NCBI RefSeq assembly: GCF_920984665.1
Contig: NZ_CAKLBP010000005.1
Span: forward strand, 62,001-126,000
Length of the DNA stretch: 64,000 nt
Direction of reading: 5' to 3'
Origin: Pedobacter sp. Leaf170
Lineage (GTDB): Bacteria > Bacteroidota > Bacteroidia > Sphingobacteriales > Sphingobacteriaceae
Of this stretch, positions 43,003 through 51,346 are shown piece after piece (position 1 is the first letter of the stretch; the number at the start of each line of letters is the position of its first letter). The position numbers and the translations under genes are program-made. Below the pieces are notes generated by a model, which made no database searches, was not told the DNA's origin, and saw nothing but the letters and a program-made list of their open reading frames with translations.

Positions 43003-46000
43003 TTATCCAGTAAAATACGGTGCAAATCTGTTAACTAATTGGTTATATTGTTTTTCCAACTTATTGCTTAAATCTTCCTGATTATAGTTGTGCGCAAGTT
43101 TTACCATTTCACCAAGGTAAGTTAAATAGCTTTGAATCTCCCTTTGGTTAGTTAGTTTATTCTTACTTTCAGAAACATCTGCAAGGTAATTCAACTCCCT
43201 TGTCATGTAATCTGCAGATTTCTTAATAAAAGCATTCGCCCGGTTTAAATCATTTAGGCGATATAAATTTTGGGTAAAATAAAACGAACTCAATACATGG
43301 CGCATGCTGTAAAACTTAGCTGGCATCACCTCATAATATTTCTCTATAACTTTTTTGCTTTCAGTAATTTTGTTCTCTGTAATTAACTCGCCAATTATTC
43401 CATTAAACATATTTGTAAACATGGCTACATCATCGGCTGATTGTCTATCTAAATGGTTTGCATTTTTAATGTTGCCCCACTTATAAGTATTTAACATGTT
43501 ATTTAAGTAAGGTTTTACATTTACCTGCTCATAAATTTCGGTTTTTGAAGTATCTGGATTTAACGGAAGCAATCTTAAATTTAATCCCTCGGTATATAAA
43601 TACCTGTCTAAACCGATATACTGTTCATCGGGCATAGCATTAGTGAAATAAATTGGCCTTTTCCAATCGTTATGCGTTAAAATATCCAATAGCGCAAGGT
43701 TGCCTTTCGTAATATATTGGTCTTTGTAAGTCCATTCCATACTAGCTGCAATTTTACCGGCATCTTCCACAGGCACCGTTCCGGTATCTAAAACATCTTT
43801 TTTATTTACCGTAATTTTAAAGTTTTTAGTCGGAAGAATATTTGCTTTTGAACCATCCTGCAAGGTGACTTTATCTTCATCATTATCAGATAATAACACT
43901 TCTAATATTTGTTTTAGCTCGATGTTTTGAGCAATTTTAAAATCCTGATAGTACATCACTTCTCTTGTGCCTTCGGCATATTGTTCGGGCTTCATTGTAA
44001 TTGGTAAAGCTGCAGATTCATTTTGCTTTTTGCGCAAGCCATCTATAGTCCAATCAAAATTTAACAAACTTAAATTTACAACTCTTACATCGGGGCGAAT
44101 GTGCTCAACCTCTTGTGCATACCAAACCGGAAAGGTATCATTATCACCATAGGTGAATAAAATGGCATTTGGAGCGCAAGATTTTAAATAATTTGCCGAA
44201 ATGTCTTTTGCCAGATAACTATCCGAACGGTTGTGGTCATCCCATCCTTGGCTCGCCATAATTACTGGTGCCGCTATTAAGCAAATTGCCGATGCGAATA
44301 TCGCAGCTTTTCTTGGCTTAAGTTTCTTGAATATCCATTCCTTTAAGCCGATAACACTTAAACCAATCCAAATGGTAAAGGCATAAAATGAACCTACATA
44401 GGCATAATCTCGCTCGCGGGGCTCGATAGGAACAGAGTTTAGGTATAAAACAATGGCTACACCTGTAAAGAAAAATAGCAATCCAATAACGCCTGCATGC
44501 TTTTGATTTCGTTTAAAGTGCCAGGTTGCACCAATCAAGCCTAAAATCAATGGCAAAAAGAAAAACCTGTTATATGCCTTATTATCTACAATTGATGGAG
44601 GTAGATTTTTCTGATTACCTAAACGAATCGCATCAACTGGTTTAACGCCGCTTAGCCAACCGCCACCATTTTCACCAAGCTGGCCATCAATGTTATTTTG
44701 CCTTCCAACAAAATTCCACATAAAATACCTCATGTACATGTGCCCGGCCTGAAACGAGAACATGTACTTCAGGTTATCCATTAAGGTTGGTATATGTGTA
44801 TCATCAAAACCCATCCAGTTTTTATAGAAATTAATGTGTTCAGCTTTGTCGCTGTACATTCTTGGTATTGGCGTAGTTTTTTCAAAAATGTATTTGGAGT
44901 TGCTACCAGCTGATTCATATTTGCCGTTATTTCCTTTTCGATAAAGTTTTTCGGTTTCCTTTAAATCGACTTTTTGTGTATTATAATTTTCTCCAAATAG
45001 CAATGGTCTGCCGCCGTATTGCGCTCTGTTTACATATTTAAGGAAGGAGAATGCATTATCGGGGTTAGTATTATTAAGGTTTGGTTTGGCCTGTGCTCTA
45101 ATAATTAATAAGGAAAATGAGCTATATCCGAAAATTAAAAGAACTGTGGATATCAAAGCAAGATTTAAAACCTTTTTATTGTTTTTTATAGAATATCTGA
45201 TGGCAGCAAGTAATCCACCAATTAATAAAAATGCAAAAAACAGAACTCCTGAGCCAAAACCTAATCCCATTTTATTTACAAAAAATAAATCAAAATTAGC
45301 TGCTGTTAAAACCATATATTGAATTATCCCATATTGAACAAAAGCTAGAATTAAAATGGAAACAGCAAAAGTTTTTAGAATCCCTTTAGTGTTTGGATTT
45401 GGGTTTTTACGGAAATAATAAACAAATATCACCGCAGGGATAACCAGTAAATTTAATAAATGTACACCGATTGATAAACCGATGATGTATGCAACAAATG
45501 CAAGCCATCTATCTGCCCGAGGTTCTTCGGCTTTAGCTTCCCACTTTAGGATGCCCCAGAGTGCCACAGCTGTACATAGCGAAGACATGGCGTAAACTTC
45601 TGCTTCTACTGCCGAAAACCAAAAACTATCAGAAAAAGTATAGGCTAATGCTCCGGTTAAACCTGCACCAACAATGGTTATGATTTCTGAAAAGCTTATA
45701 ACCTTATTGTTCTTAATAAGTATTCGTTTCGCTAATGCCGTAATTGTCCAAAACAGAAACATAATAGTGGCAGCACTTGCAAGTGCCGATGCAACGTTCA
45801 TAAAATAGGCAACCTTGCTATTATCACCAAAGGATAGGGTTGAAAATAACTTTTGAATCATAGAAACTAGTGGTGCTCCGGGTTGATGAACCACTTCTAA
45901 ACGGAAGGCTGAAGCAATAAATTCGCCGCAATCCCAAAAACTTACTGAAGAATCTAGCGTTAAAATGTAGGTAGTTGCGGCAATAAAAAAGCACAGCCAG

Positions 46001-46032
46001 CCCATCAAGTTGTTAATTCTGGAATAATTCAT
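43003..46032 (-). CDS. DUF2723 GT-C membrane protein, copy 2
   Basis: The protein has 1009 residues, aligning with copy 1 over its whole length by eye. Shared blocks include SSVSFWDCGEFIASAFRLEVVHQPGAPLVSMIQKLF, AYNRFFFLPLILGLIGATWHFKRNQKHAGV, LEPRERDYAYVGSFYAF-type text and YGDNDTFPVWYAQEVEHIRPDVRVVNLSL. The C-terminal helical repeats are also conserved. The tandem pair with 222 bp and a terminator between suggests duplication followed by divergence of acceptor or donor use. The function is a putative protein or lipid glycosyltransferase, not established here. Confidence 0.85.
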   Translation of the reverse strand: MNYSRINNLMGWLCFFIAATTYILTLDSSVSFWDCGEFIASAFRLEVVHQPGAPLVSMIQKLFSTLSFGDNSKVAYFMNVASALASAATIMFLFWTITALAKRILIKNNKVISFSEIITIVGAGLTGALAYTFSDSFWFSAVEAEVYAMSSLCTAVALWGILKWEAKAEEPRADRWLAFVAYIIGLSIGVHLLNLLVIPAVIFVYYFRKNPNPNTKGILKTFAVSILILAFVQYGIIQYMVLTAANFDLFFVNKMGLGFGSGVLFFAFLLIGGLLAAIRYSIKNNKKVLNLALISTVLLIFGYSSFSLLIIRAQAKPNLNNTNPDNAFSFLKYVNRAQYGGRPLLFGENYNTQKVDLKETEKLYRKGNNGKYESAGSNSKYIFEKTTPIPRMYSDKAEHINFYKNWMGFDDTHIPTLMDNLKYMFSFQAGHMYMRYFMWNFVGRQNNIDGQLGENGGGWLSGVKPVDAIRLGNQKNLPPSIVDNKAYNRFFFLPLILGLIGATWHFKRNQKHAGVIGLLFFFTGVAIVLYLNSVPIEPRERDYAYVGSFYAFTIWIGLSVIGLKEWIFKKLKPRKAAIFASAICLIAAPVIMASQGWDDHNRSDSYLAKDISANYLKSCAPNAILFTYGDNDTFPVWYAQEVEHIRPDVRVVNLSLLNFDWTIDGLRKKQNESAALPITMKPEQYAEGTREVMYYQDFKIAQNIELKQILEVLLSDNDEDKVTLQDGSKANILPTKNFKITVNKKDVLDTGTVPVEDAGKIAASMEWTYKDQYITKGNLALLDILTHNDWKRPIYFTNAMPDEQYIGLDRYLYTEGLNLRLLPLNPDTSKTEIYEQVNVKPYLNNMLNTYKWGNIKNANHLDRQSADDVAMFTNMFNGIIGELITENKITESKKVIEKYYEVMPAKFYSMRHVLSSFYFTQNLYRLNDLNRANAFIKKSADYMTRELNYLADVSESKNKLTNQREIQSYLTYLGEMVKLAHNYNQEDLSNKLEKQYNQLVNRFAPYFTG

Positions 46033-46174
46033 AGTTGGATTATTGGTTGATATTAAATTAGTTATAGGTTTTTAACCTAAAAAGTCGGGTTTTAAATAAA
46101 AATGTTGCACGCACAGCGAATATTTTTTTGAAAAAATAAAAGATGAAGAAAAATGATTTTTTTTGAAAACACTC

Positions 46175-46205
46175 TTGCATAATTAAAATATGCTTCCTAC
46201 ATTTG
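46175..46205 (+). promoter_or_regulatory. Promoter of tRNA-Gln
   Basis: TTG (46175-46177), a 20-bp spacer and TACATTTG (46198-46205) match the Bacteroidetes promoter. The element lies 38 bp before the mature tRNA. Confidence 0.75.
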
Positions 46206-46243
46206 CATTCCCAATCGGGGAGTTAAGTTCTCGATTAGTAGTT

Positions 46244-46314
46244 TGTCCGATAGTATAAGGGTAGTACGACAGTTTTTGGTACTGTTTGTCTTGGTTCGAA
46301 TCCAGGTCGGACAA
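46244..46314 (+). tRNA. tRNA-Gln (anticodon TTG)
   Basis: The 7-bp acceptor arms are TGTCCGA and TCGGACA. The anticodon stem ACAGT/ACTGT holds the loop TTTTGGT, giving anticodon TTG for Gln. The T loop GGTTCGAATCC is standard. CCA is not encoded. A terminator follows at once, then prs. Confidence 0.95.
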
Positions 46315-46325
46315 CAAAATTTAGC

Positions 46326-46367
46326 ATCGGATCGTGTAAATCAAAATACATGATCCGATTTTTTTTA
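46326..46367 (+). terminator. Terminator between tRNA-Gln and prs
   Basis: The 13-nt arms 46326-46338 and 46347-46359, with one G-T-type mismatch, are followed by a run of eight T. Only about 20 bp separate it from the prs ATG, too few for a full promoter. Confidence 0.88.
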
Positions 46368-46386
46368 ACCGTAAACTACACGGATC

Positions 46387-47328
46387 ATGCCATTGCAGTT
46401 TAACCCGGTAAAACTATTTTCCGGAACAGGTTCAAGAGGACTATCACTAAAAATTGCTGAAAGTTACGGCAAACCACTTGGTGAAGTAAGCATTCACAAA
46501 TTCAGTGATGGCGAATTCCAACCTTCTTTCGATGAGTCAATCCGCGGTTGCGATGTGTTTTTAATCCAATCTACTTGTCAGCCAAGCGATAACTTAATGG
46601 AGCTTTTATTGATGGTTGATGCAGCTAAAAGAGCATCGGCGCATTATATAACTGCAGTTGTTCCATATTATGGTTTAGCTCGTCAGGATAGAAAGGATAA
46701 ACCACGTGTAGCAATTGGTGCTAAATTGGTTGCAAATTTATTAAAGTCGGCAGGTATTCACCGCATCATGACGATGGATTTACATGCAGCACAGATACAG
46801 GGTTTCTTTGATATTCCGGTAGATCACTTAGATGGCTCGGTTATTTTCGTTCCTTATATCAAAAGCTTAAATCTGCCAAACTTAACCATTGCATCGCCAG
46901 ATATGGGCGGTTCTTACAGGGCCCGTACTTTTGCAAAGTTTTTTAATGCTGAAGTAGTTATTTGCGATAAACGCCGTAAACGTGCCAATGAAATCGAATC
47001 AATGTCGATTATTGGTGATGTAACCGGACAAGATGTCGTATTAATTGATGATATCTGTGACACTGCAGGAACATTATCAAAAGCAGCAGCTTTGATTATG
47101 GAAAATGGCGCAGCAAGTGTGAGAGCAGTTTGTACGCATGCCGTTTTATCTGGTAAGGCTGTAGAAACAATAGAAAACTCAGTTTTAGCTGAGCTAATAG
47201 TAACAGATACCATTCCTTTAAGACAGGAAAGTGAAAAAATTAGAGTGCTGAGCACAGCTAGTTTATTTGCAAGGGCAATAGCTAATGTAAACGAGCATGG
47301 TTCAATCAGCGACTTATTTAAGGTGTAA
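46387..47328 (+). CDS. prs: Ribose-phosphate pyrophosphokinase
   Basis: The protein has 313 residues. It shows LFSGTGSRGLSLKIAESYGKPLGEVSIHKFSDGEF, QSTCQPSDNLMELLLMVDA, YYGLARQDRKDKPR, MDLHAAQIQGFFDIPVDHL, and the PRPP-binding DVVLIDDICDTAGTL. The enzyme makes PRPP from ribose 5-phosphate and ATP for nucleotide, His and Trp synthesis. The ATG lies 20 bp behind the tRNA-Gln terminator with no promoter between, so expression probably depends on read-through from the tRNA promoter. Confidence 0.97.
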   Translation: MPLQFNPVKLFSGTGSRGLSLKIAESYGKPLGEVSIHKFSDGEFQPSFDESIRGCDVFLIQSTCQPSDNLMELLLMVDAAKRASAHYITAVVPYYGLARQDRKDKPRVAIGAKLVANLLKSAGIHRIMTMDLHAAQIQGFFDIPVDHLDGSVIFVPYIKSLNLPNLTIASPDMGGSYRARTFAKFFNAEVVICDKRRKRANEIESMSIIGDVTGQDVVLIDDICDTAGTLSKAAALIMENGAASVRAVCTHAVLSGKAVETIENSVLAELIVTDTIPLRQESEKIRVLSTASLFARAIANVNEHGSISDLFKV

Positions 47329-47538
47329 ATTGGGTTGAAGGTTAAAGGTATGGGGTTTTAGGCTTAAGGTCTTGTAACTTTTTACTGATGAACAAAAATA
47401 TACACATAAGGTATAAGGTTTAGGGTCTTATAACTTTTTAACAAAGAACAAAATTATAAGTAGGAGGTGAAAGGTTATTACGAAGGTCTTAATACTTGAT
47501 ACTTAATACTTAAATACTAATAAATAAATATAATAAAA
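47329..47538. other. AT-rich filler with short direct repeats before rplY
   Basis: Two similar blocks (AGGTCTTGTAACTTTTTAC near 47370 and GGTCTTATAACTTTTTAAC near 47425, each followed by GAACAAAA) and a TACTTGATACTTAATACTTAAATACT run fill the gap. No gene is seen. Confidence 0.5.
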
Positions 47539-48123
47539 ATGAAAACAATCGCTATTAGCGGTTCTCCAAGAGAGAACGTAGGGAAACGCGATGCTAAGGA
47601 ACTTCGTTACGAAGGTAAGGTTCCTGCAGTATTGTATGGTGGTAAAGAGCAACAACACTTAGCAGTGGTAATTGCTGATTTAAAAAGTGTTATCTACACG
47701 CCAGAAGTAAATTTCGTTGAAATTGATGTTAACGGTACAAAAACTAAGGCTATCGTAAAAGATACTCAGTATCATCCATTAACTGACATTTTAATGCACA
47801 TCGATTTTCTTCAATTATTTGATGATAAAGAAATCGTTATGGAAATTCCTGTTAAATTAACCGGTACTTCTCCAGGTGTTAAAATGGGTGGTAAGTTAAT
47901 TCAGAAATTACGTAAACTTCGCGTTAAAGCTTTACCAGCTAACATGCCACAAAATGTTGAAGTTAGTTTAGAGAAATTAGAAGTTGGTAGTTTATTCCGT
48001 GTTCGCGATTTAAAAGGTCAAGATTACGCAATTACGAACACTCCTGAAGATACTATCGTGTCTGTTGCAATGTCTAGAGCATTAAAACAAGCAGAAACTG
48101 AAGCTGCAAAAGGTAAAAAATAA
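47539..48123 (+). CDS. rplY: 50S ribosomal protein L25/Ctc-type
   Basis: The protein has 194 residues, the long L25/TL5 form. The N-terminal L25 domain (SGSPRENVGKRDAKELRYEGKVPAVLYGGKEQQHLAVV, DTQYHPLTDILMHIDFLQL) binds 5S rRNA. The C-terminal beta domain (VKLTGTSPGVKMGGKLIQKLRKLRVKALPANMPQNVEV) follows, ending in a lysine-rich tail. It sits between prs and pth, the common order in many bacteria, and ends at a strong terminator. Confidence 0.96.
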   Translation: MKTIAISGSPRENVGKRDAKELRYEGKVPAVLYGGKEQQHLAVVIADLKSVIYTPEVNFVEIDVNGTKTKAIVKDTQYHPLTDILMHIDFLQLFDDKEIVMEIPVKLTGTSPGVKMGGKLIQKLRKLRVKALPANMPQNVEVSLEKLEVGSLFRVRDLKGQDYAITNTPEDTIVSVAMSRALKQAETEAAKGKK

Positions 48124-48146
48124 TCACAATTTCTTGATTATGAAGA

Positions 48147-48175
48147 AGAGCCCGAATTTATTCGGGCTTTTTTGG
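48147..48175 (+). terminator. Terminator after rplY
   Basis: The 9-bp arms AGCCCGAAT and ATTCGGGCT are separated by a short T-rich loop and followed by six T. Confidence 0.92.
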
Positions 48176-48326
48176 CATCATGATTTTTAGAATTAAAGGA
48201 TTTCAGGATGAAGGTTTTCAATTTTGCCAATCAACATCTCCATCATACCTCCTCCATCATCCATTTCACATTCTACATTTCCCATCCTCCATCTCTATTT
48301 TCCATCTTTCCTTTTCCATTAAAATC

Positions 48327-48357
48327 TTTGGTCTTTCCGTATTAAGATATAAATTTG
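48327..48357 (+). promoter_or_regulatory. Perfect promoter of pth, apparently leaderless
   Basis: TTTG (48327-48330), a 19-bp spacer and TAAATTTG (48350-48357) match the Bacteroidetes consensus exactly. The ATG is 4 bp further on, so transcription should begin at about the start codon. Confidence 0.8.
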
Positions 48358-48361
48358 CGGC

Positions 48362-48922
48362 ATGAAATATCTTATTGTTGGCTTAGGTAATATTGGTCCG
48401 GAGTATGCACATACACGCCATAACATTGGTTTTGATATTGCCGATGAGCTTGTAAAAGGTTTGGGCGGAAGTTTTGACAACATTCGTTTAGCGTATTATG
48501 CCGAAGTTAGCTTTAAGGGTAAAAAACTGCACGTAATTAAGCCAACAACTTTCATGAATTTAAGCGGCAAGGCCGTTAATTATTGGATGAAAGAATTAAA
48601 AATAGCTCCAGAAAATGTACTGGTAATTGTTGATGATTTAGCAATTCCGTTAGGTAAACTACGGTTAAAATTGCAAGGTAGTAGCGCCGGACATAATGGT
48701 TTAAAAAGCATAGAGGAAGTTTGTGGCGGGCAGAACTATGCTCGTTTGCGATTTGGTATCGGAAGCGATTACCCAAAGGGTAGACAAGTAGATTTCGTTT
48801 TGGGTTTGTTTGATAAAGACGAGCAGTTGGAGCTACCAGCGCTTATTGATAAAAGTGTAGATTTAATTAAAAGCTTTGTAACCGTTGGGCCAGCACACAC
48901 CATGACGGCTTTCAACAAATAA
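48362..48922 (+). CDS. pth: Peptidyl-tRNA hydrolase
   Basis: The protein has 186 residues of full family length. Landmarks are YLIVGLGNIGPEYAHTRHNIGFDIADEL (with catalytic His in RHNIG), KPTTFMNLSGKAV, VIVDDLAIPLGKLRLKLQGSSAGHNGLKSI and RLRFGIG. It frees tRNA from peptidyl-tRNA dropped by ribosomes. A perfect promoter lies 4 bp before the ATG, so a leaderless message is expected. It follows rplY but has its own promoter and is behind a terminator. Confidence 0.97.
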   Translation: MKYLIVGLGNIGPEYAHTRHNIGFDIADELVKGLGGSFDNIRLAYYAEVSFKGKKLHVIKPTTFMNLSGKAVNYWMKELKIAPENVLVIVDDLAIPLGKLRLKLQGSSAGHNGLKSIEEVCGGQNYARLRFGIGSDYPKGRQVDFVLGLFDKDEQLELPALIDKSVDLIKSFVTVGPAHTMTAFNK

Positions 48923-49039
48923 CATTCAAAAAATTGCCTGCTCCATGGTTTGTGTCTTCACAGATTATTTAATGTTAAAGTTGATTATCCTATTTCTATC
49001 TGTGATGACACAGGCCGAAGGAAAGTTTTCTATCTTTTT

Positions 49040-49200
49040 TTGAAGCGCAAGGCTTTGTAATCCTTTGGTTATTTCAGTCCCGCTTTTGCTGCGCCGATGA
49101 AACCTGTGAAATAAGCAAGCATACTTTATAAATTGAAAAACAATGCCTAAATCGGCTTCGCGTCAATCGGGGCTATTTTATATTATTTTATGCTTTTGGG
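49040..49200. repeat. Dispersed intergenic repeat, copy B (degenerate)
   Basis: It shares TTGAAGCGCAA (49040-49050) and CAATCGGGGCTATTTTATA (49164-49182) with copy A at 37873-38020 in the same order and orientation. The inverted CGCTTTTGC part is changed here, so the hairpin is weaker. Confidence 0.5.
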
Positions 49201-49425
49201 TTGGTTTTTTACAAAGCCATTGTTAATAAACCCGGGGGCAGCGATATACTTTTTGTTGCAAAAGCTTAAATTTTGCACAACGTTAACAAAAAGATAAAGC
49301 GAACAACGGGACTAATGTAGCACATCCGCTTACCTTTAATTTTCTAATTTTATTTATTGAGCGCATGAATACCTTTTGAGCTTTAAATAATTAAACAGCA
49401 ACATTATTATTGCAATTTGCCGACA

Positions 49426-49455
49426 CTCATTATAGGTTAAAATCGGCTACATTTG
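49426..49455 (+). promoter_or_regulatory. Promoter of bshA
   Basis: TTTG (49426-49429), an 18-bp spacer and TACATTTG (49448-49455) match the Bacteroidetes promoter. It lies 22 bp before the ATG. Confidence 0.75.
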
Positions 49456-49477
49456 CGGTAACAACAATACAAAAATA

Positions 49478-50623
49478 ATGAAGATAGGAATTGTTTGCTA
49501 TCCCACTTTCGGTGGCAGCGGCGTGGTTGCAACAGAACTTGGTAAAGCACTTGCAAGTGAAGGACACCAGGTTCATTTTATTACTTACAGTCAGCCTGCA
49601 AGGCTGGATTTTTTCTCTTCAAATTTATTTTATCACGAAGTTTCGGTAAGAGATTATCCTCTGTTTGATTATGCGCCTTACGAATCTGCGTTGGCGAGTA
49701 AGCTGGTAGATGTTGTTCGTTTTGAACAGTTAGATGTTCTGCATGTTCATTATGCAATTCCGCATGCTTCTGCAGCGTTTATGGCGAAGCAAATTTTAGC
49801 GAGTTACGGCATCCATATTCCTGTTGTTACTACTTTACACGGTACAGATATTACTTTAGTGGGCAAAGACCCAACCTACAAACCTGTAGTTACTTTTTCT
49901 ATAAACCAAAGTGATGGTGTTACCACGGTTTCTCAGGATTTGAAAGATGATACTTACAAGCATTTTGAGATTACGAAAGACATAAAAGTTATTCCGAATT
50001 TCATAGATTTTAGTCGTTTTAGTTTGCAGGCGAAAGACCATTTTAAGAAGGCGATTGCACCAAACAACGAGCGTATCTTAATTCATACCTCCAATTTCCG
50101 TAAGGTAAAGAGAACATCTGATGTAATACGGATTTTCGAAAAGGTTTTGGCAGTAATTCCATCTAAACTTTTAATGGTTGGCGATGGCCCGGAACGGGTT
50201 TACGACGAGCAACTTTGCCGTACTTTAAACATATCAGACCATGTTCGCTTTTTGGGTAAGCAAGATGCGGTTGAAGAAATTTTATCGGTATCTGATTTAT
50301 TTTTAATGCCTTCTGAATCAGAAAGTTTTGGCTTGGCGGCTTTAGAGGCAATGGCTTGTAAAGTTCCGGCGATAACATCGAATGCTGGTGGTTTGCCTGA
50401 GCTAAATATTGATGACTTTTGTGGTTACATGTGCGATGTTGGCGATGTGGAAGATATGGCAAATAAGGCCATTACCATTTTAAGCAACGATGAAACCCTG
50501 AAATATTTTAAAGAAAACGCATACACAAGAGCTAAAGATTTCGATTTAAAGAAGATTTTACCCGAGTATATTGAATTTTACAAAGAGATTGTAGAAAATT
50601 CGCTTCAGGCAAATGGCAATTAG
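49478..50623 (+). CDS. bshA: N-acetyl-alpha-D-glucosaminyl L-malate synthase (bacillithiol synthesis)
   Basis: The protein has 381 residues, a GT4 retaining glycosyltransferase. The N-terminus MKIGIVCYPTFGGSGVVATELGKALASEGHQVHFITYSQPARL is diagnostic of BshA. Later blocks include DVLHVHYAIPHASAAFMAKQIL, TTLHGTDITLVGKDP, and the donor-site MPSESESFGLAALEAMACKVPAITSNAGGLPE. It joins GlcNAc from UDP-GlcNAc to L-malate, the first step to bacillithiol, the low-molecular-weight thiol of many Bacteroidota. bshB and bshC are not in this window. Confidence 0.95.
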   Translation: MKIGIVCYPTFGGSGVVATELGKALASEGHQVHFITYSQPARLDFFSSNLFYHEVSVRDYPLFDYAPYESALASKLVDVVRFEQLDVLHVHYAIPHASAAFMAKQILASYGIHIPVVTTLHGTDITLVGKDPTYKPVVTFSINQSDGVTTVSQDLKDDTYKHFEITKDIKVIPNFIDFSRFSLQAKDHFKKAIAPNNERILIHTSNFRKVKRTSDVIRIFEKVLAVIPSKLLMVGDGPERVYDEQLCRTLNISDHVRFLGKQDAVEEILSVSDLFLMPSESESFGLAALEAMACKVPAITSNAGGLPELNIDDFCGYMCDVGDVEDMANKAITILSNDETLKYFKENAYTRAKDFDLKKILPEYIEFYKEIVENSLQANGN

Positions 50624-50745
50624 TTTTACGTATAATAGTGATGTAATTCAAAGCTTTGCTATCTCATCTTGTTATTTTTAACAATACTTAAGAAAAAAAT
50701 AATTATCAAAACAAAACTTTCTCAAAATCAAATCATTATAAATCG

Positions 50746-50753
50746 TACCTTTG
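50746..50753 (+). promoter_or_regulatory. Candidate -7 element (TACCTTTG) for the J/KTSC gene
   Basis: TACCTTTG fits TANNTTTG and ends 6 bp before the ATG at 50760. This again predicts almost no 5' leader. Confidence 0.5.
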
Positions 50754-50759
50754 CGGCAA

Positions 50760-51206
50760 ATGAAAAAAATAGTTGATTATAGAAAGCTTTTAAACGTGGA
50801 TAAAACAGCTGAGCTAGCCTTGCTTAAAACTGTTTATCGTACCATGATGAAAGAGTGTCACCCTGATAAGTTTCAGGTAGAAGAAGAAAGACTGGCAGCC
50901 GAAGCCAGAAGTAAAGACATTATAGAAGCGTATCATTTTTTAGTGAGCATAGCTCCTGAAACTTGTGCGCAAAATATCGAAACGTATACCAATACAATTA
51001 CCAACTCAAACATTTTAGATTTTGAGTACAAGCAGTCTGTATTAAATGTTCAGTTTTTTGATGGAAGTGTATATGAGTATTTTGATGTGCCAAGAGCAAT
51101 TTACATCAAGCTTGTAAATGCCGATTCTCCTGGGCGTTTTGCTCGCCGCCATATTTGTAGTTCATATCCATATCGCAACGTTACAAAGGTTGCAGAACCA
51201 GCATAA
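50760..51206 (+). CDS. J-domain-like plus KTSC-domain protein
   Basis: The protein has 148 residues from the ATG at 50760, chosen because the alternative TTG at 50751 lies inside the -7 element. The N-terminal part (DYRKLLNVDKTAELALLKTVYRTMMKECHPDKF) is J-like with HPDK rather than HPD-xx. The C-terminal part (QSVLNVQFFDGSVYEYFDVPRAIYIKLVNADSPGRFARRHI) is a KTSC domain. Residues in between are a short linker. KTSC domains are linked to nucleic-acid-related proteins, but their role is unclear. It ends at a strong terminator. Confidence 0.85.
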   Translation: MKKIVDYRKLLNVDKTAELALLKTVYRTMMKECHPDKFQVEEERLAAEARSKDIIEAYHFLVSIAPETCAQNIETYTNTITNSNILDFEYKQSVLNVQFFDGSVYEYFDVPRAIYIKLVNADSPGRFARRHICSSYPYRNVTKVAEPA

Positions 51207-51210
51207 TAAA

Positions 51211-51245
51211 AAAGCTTCTTGAATTTAATCAAGAAGCTTTTTTTA
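51211..51245 (+). terminator. Terminator after the J/KTSC gene
   Basis: The perfect 12-bp arms AAAGCTTCTTGA (51211-51222) and TCAAGAAGCTTT (51229-51240) enclose a 6-nt loop and are followed by five more T. Confidence 0.92.
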
Positions 51246-51346
51246 TAAAGTTCGGTGGTAAATTTTAAGTTTTCTGTAACTAAAAAGGTTTTCCTTACGT
51301 TTCTGAACTTTTAGTATACTCTTGCACCGAACTTCCATTCTTTAAT

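Larger units (their letters stand above)
48923..49477. other. Gene-free stretch with dispersed repeat, copy B
   Basis: These 555 bp hold the degenerate repeat at 49040-49200 and the bshA promoter at the end. No coding region is seen; the rest is AT-rich and featureless by eye. Confidence 0.55.

Noticed and set aside
46080..46243. Possible riboswitch or leader RNA before tRNA-Gln
   Set aside because: Only a promoter and about 38 bp of unstructured leader are seen. No riboswitch motif is recognised.
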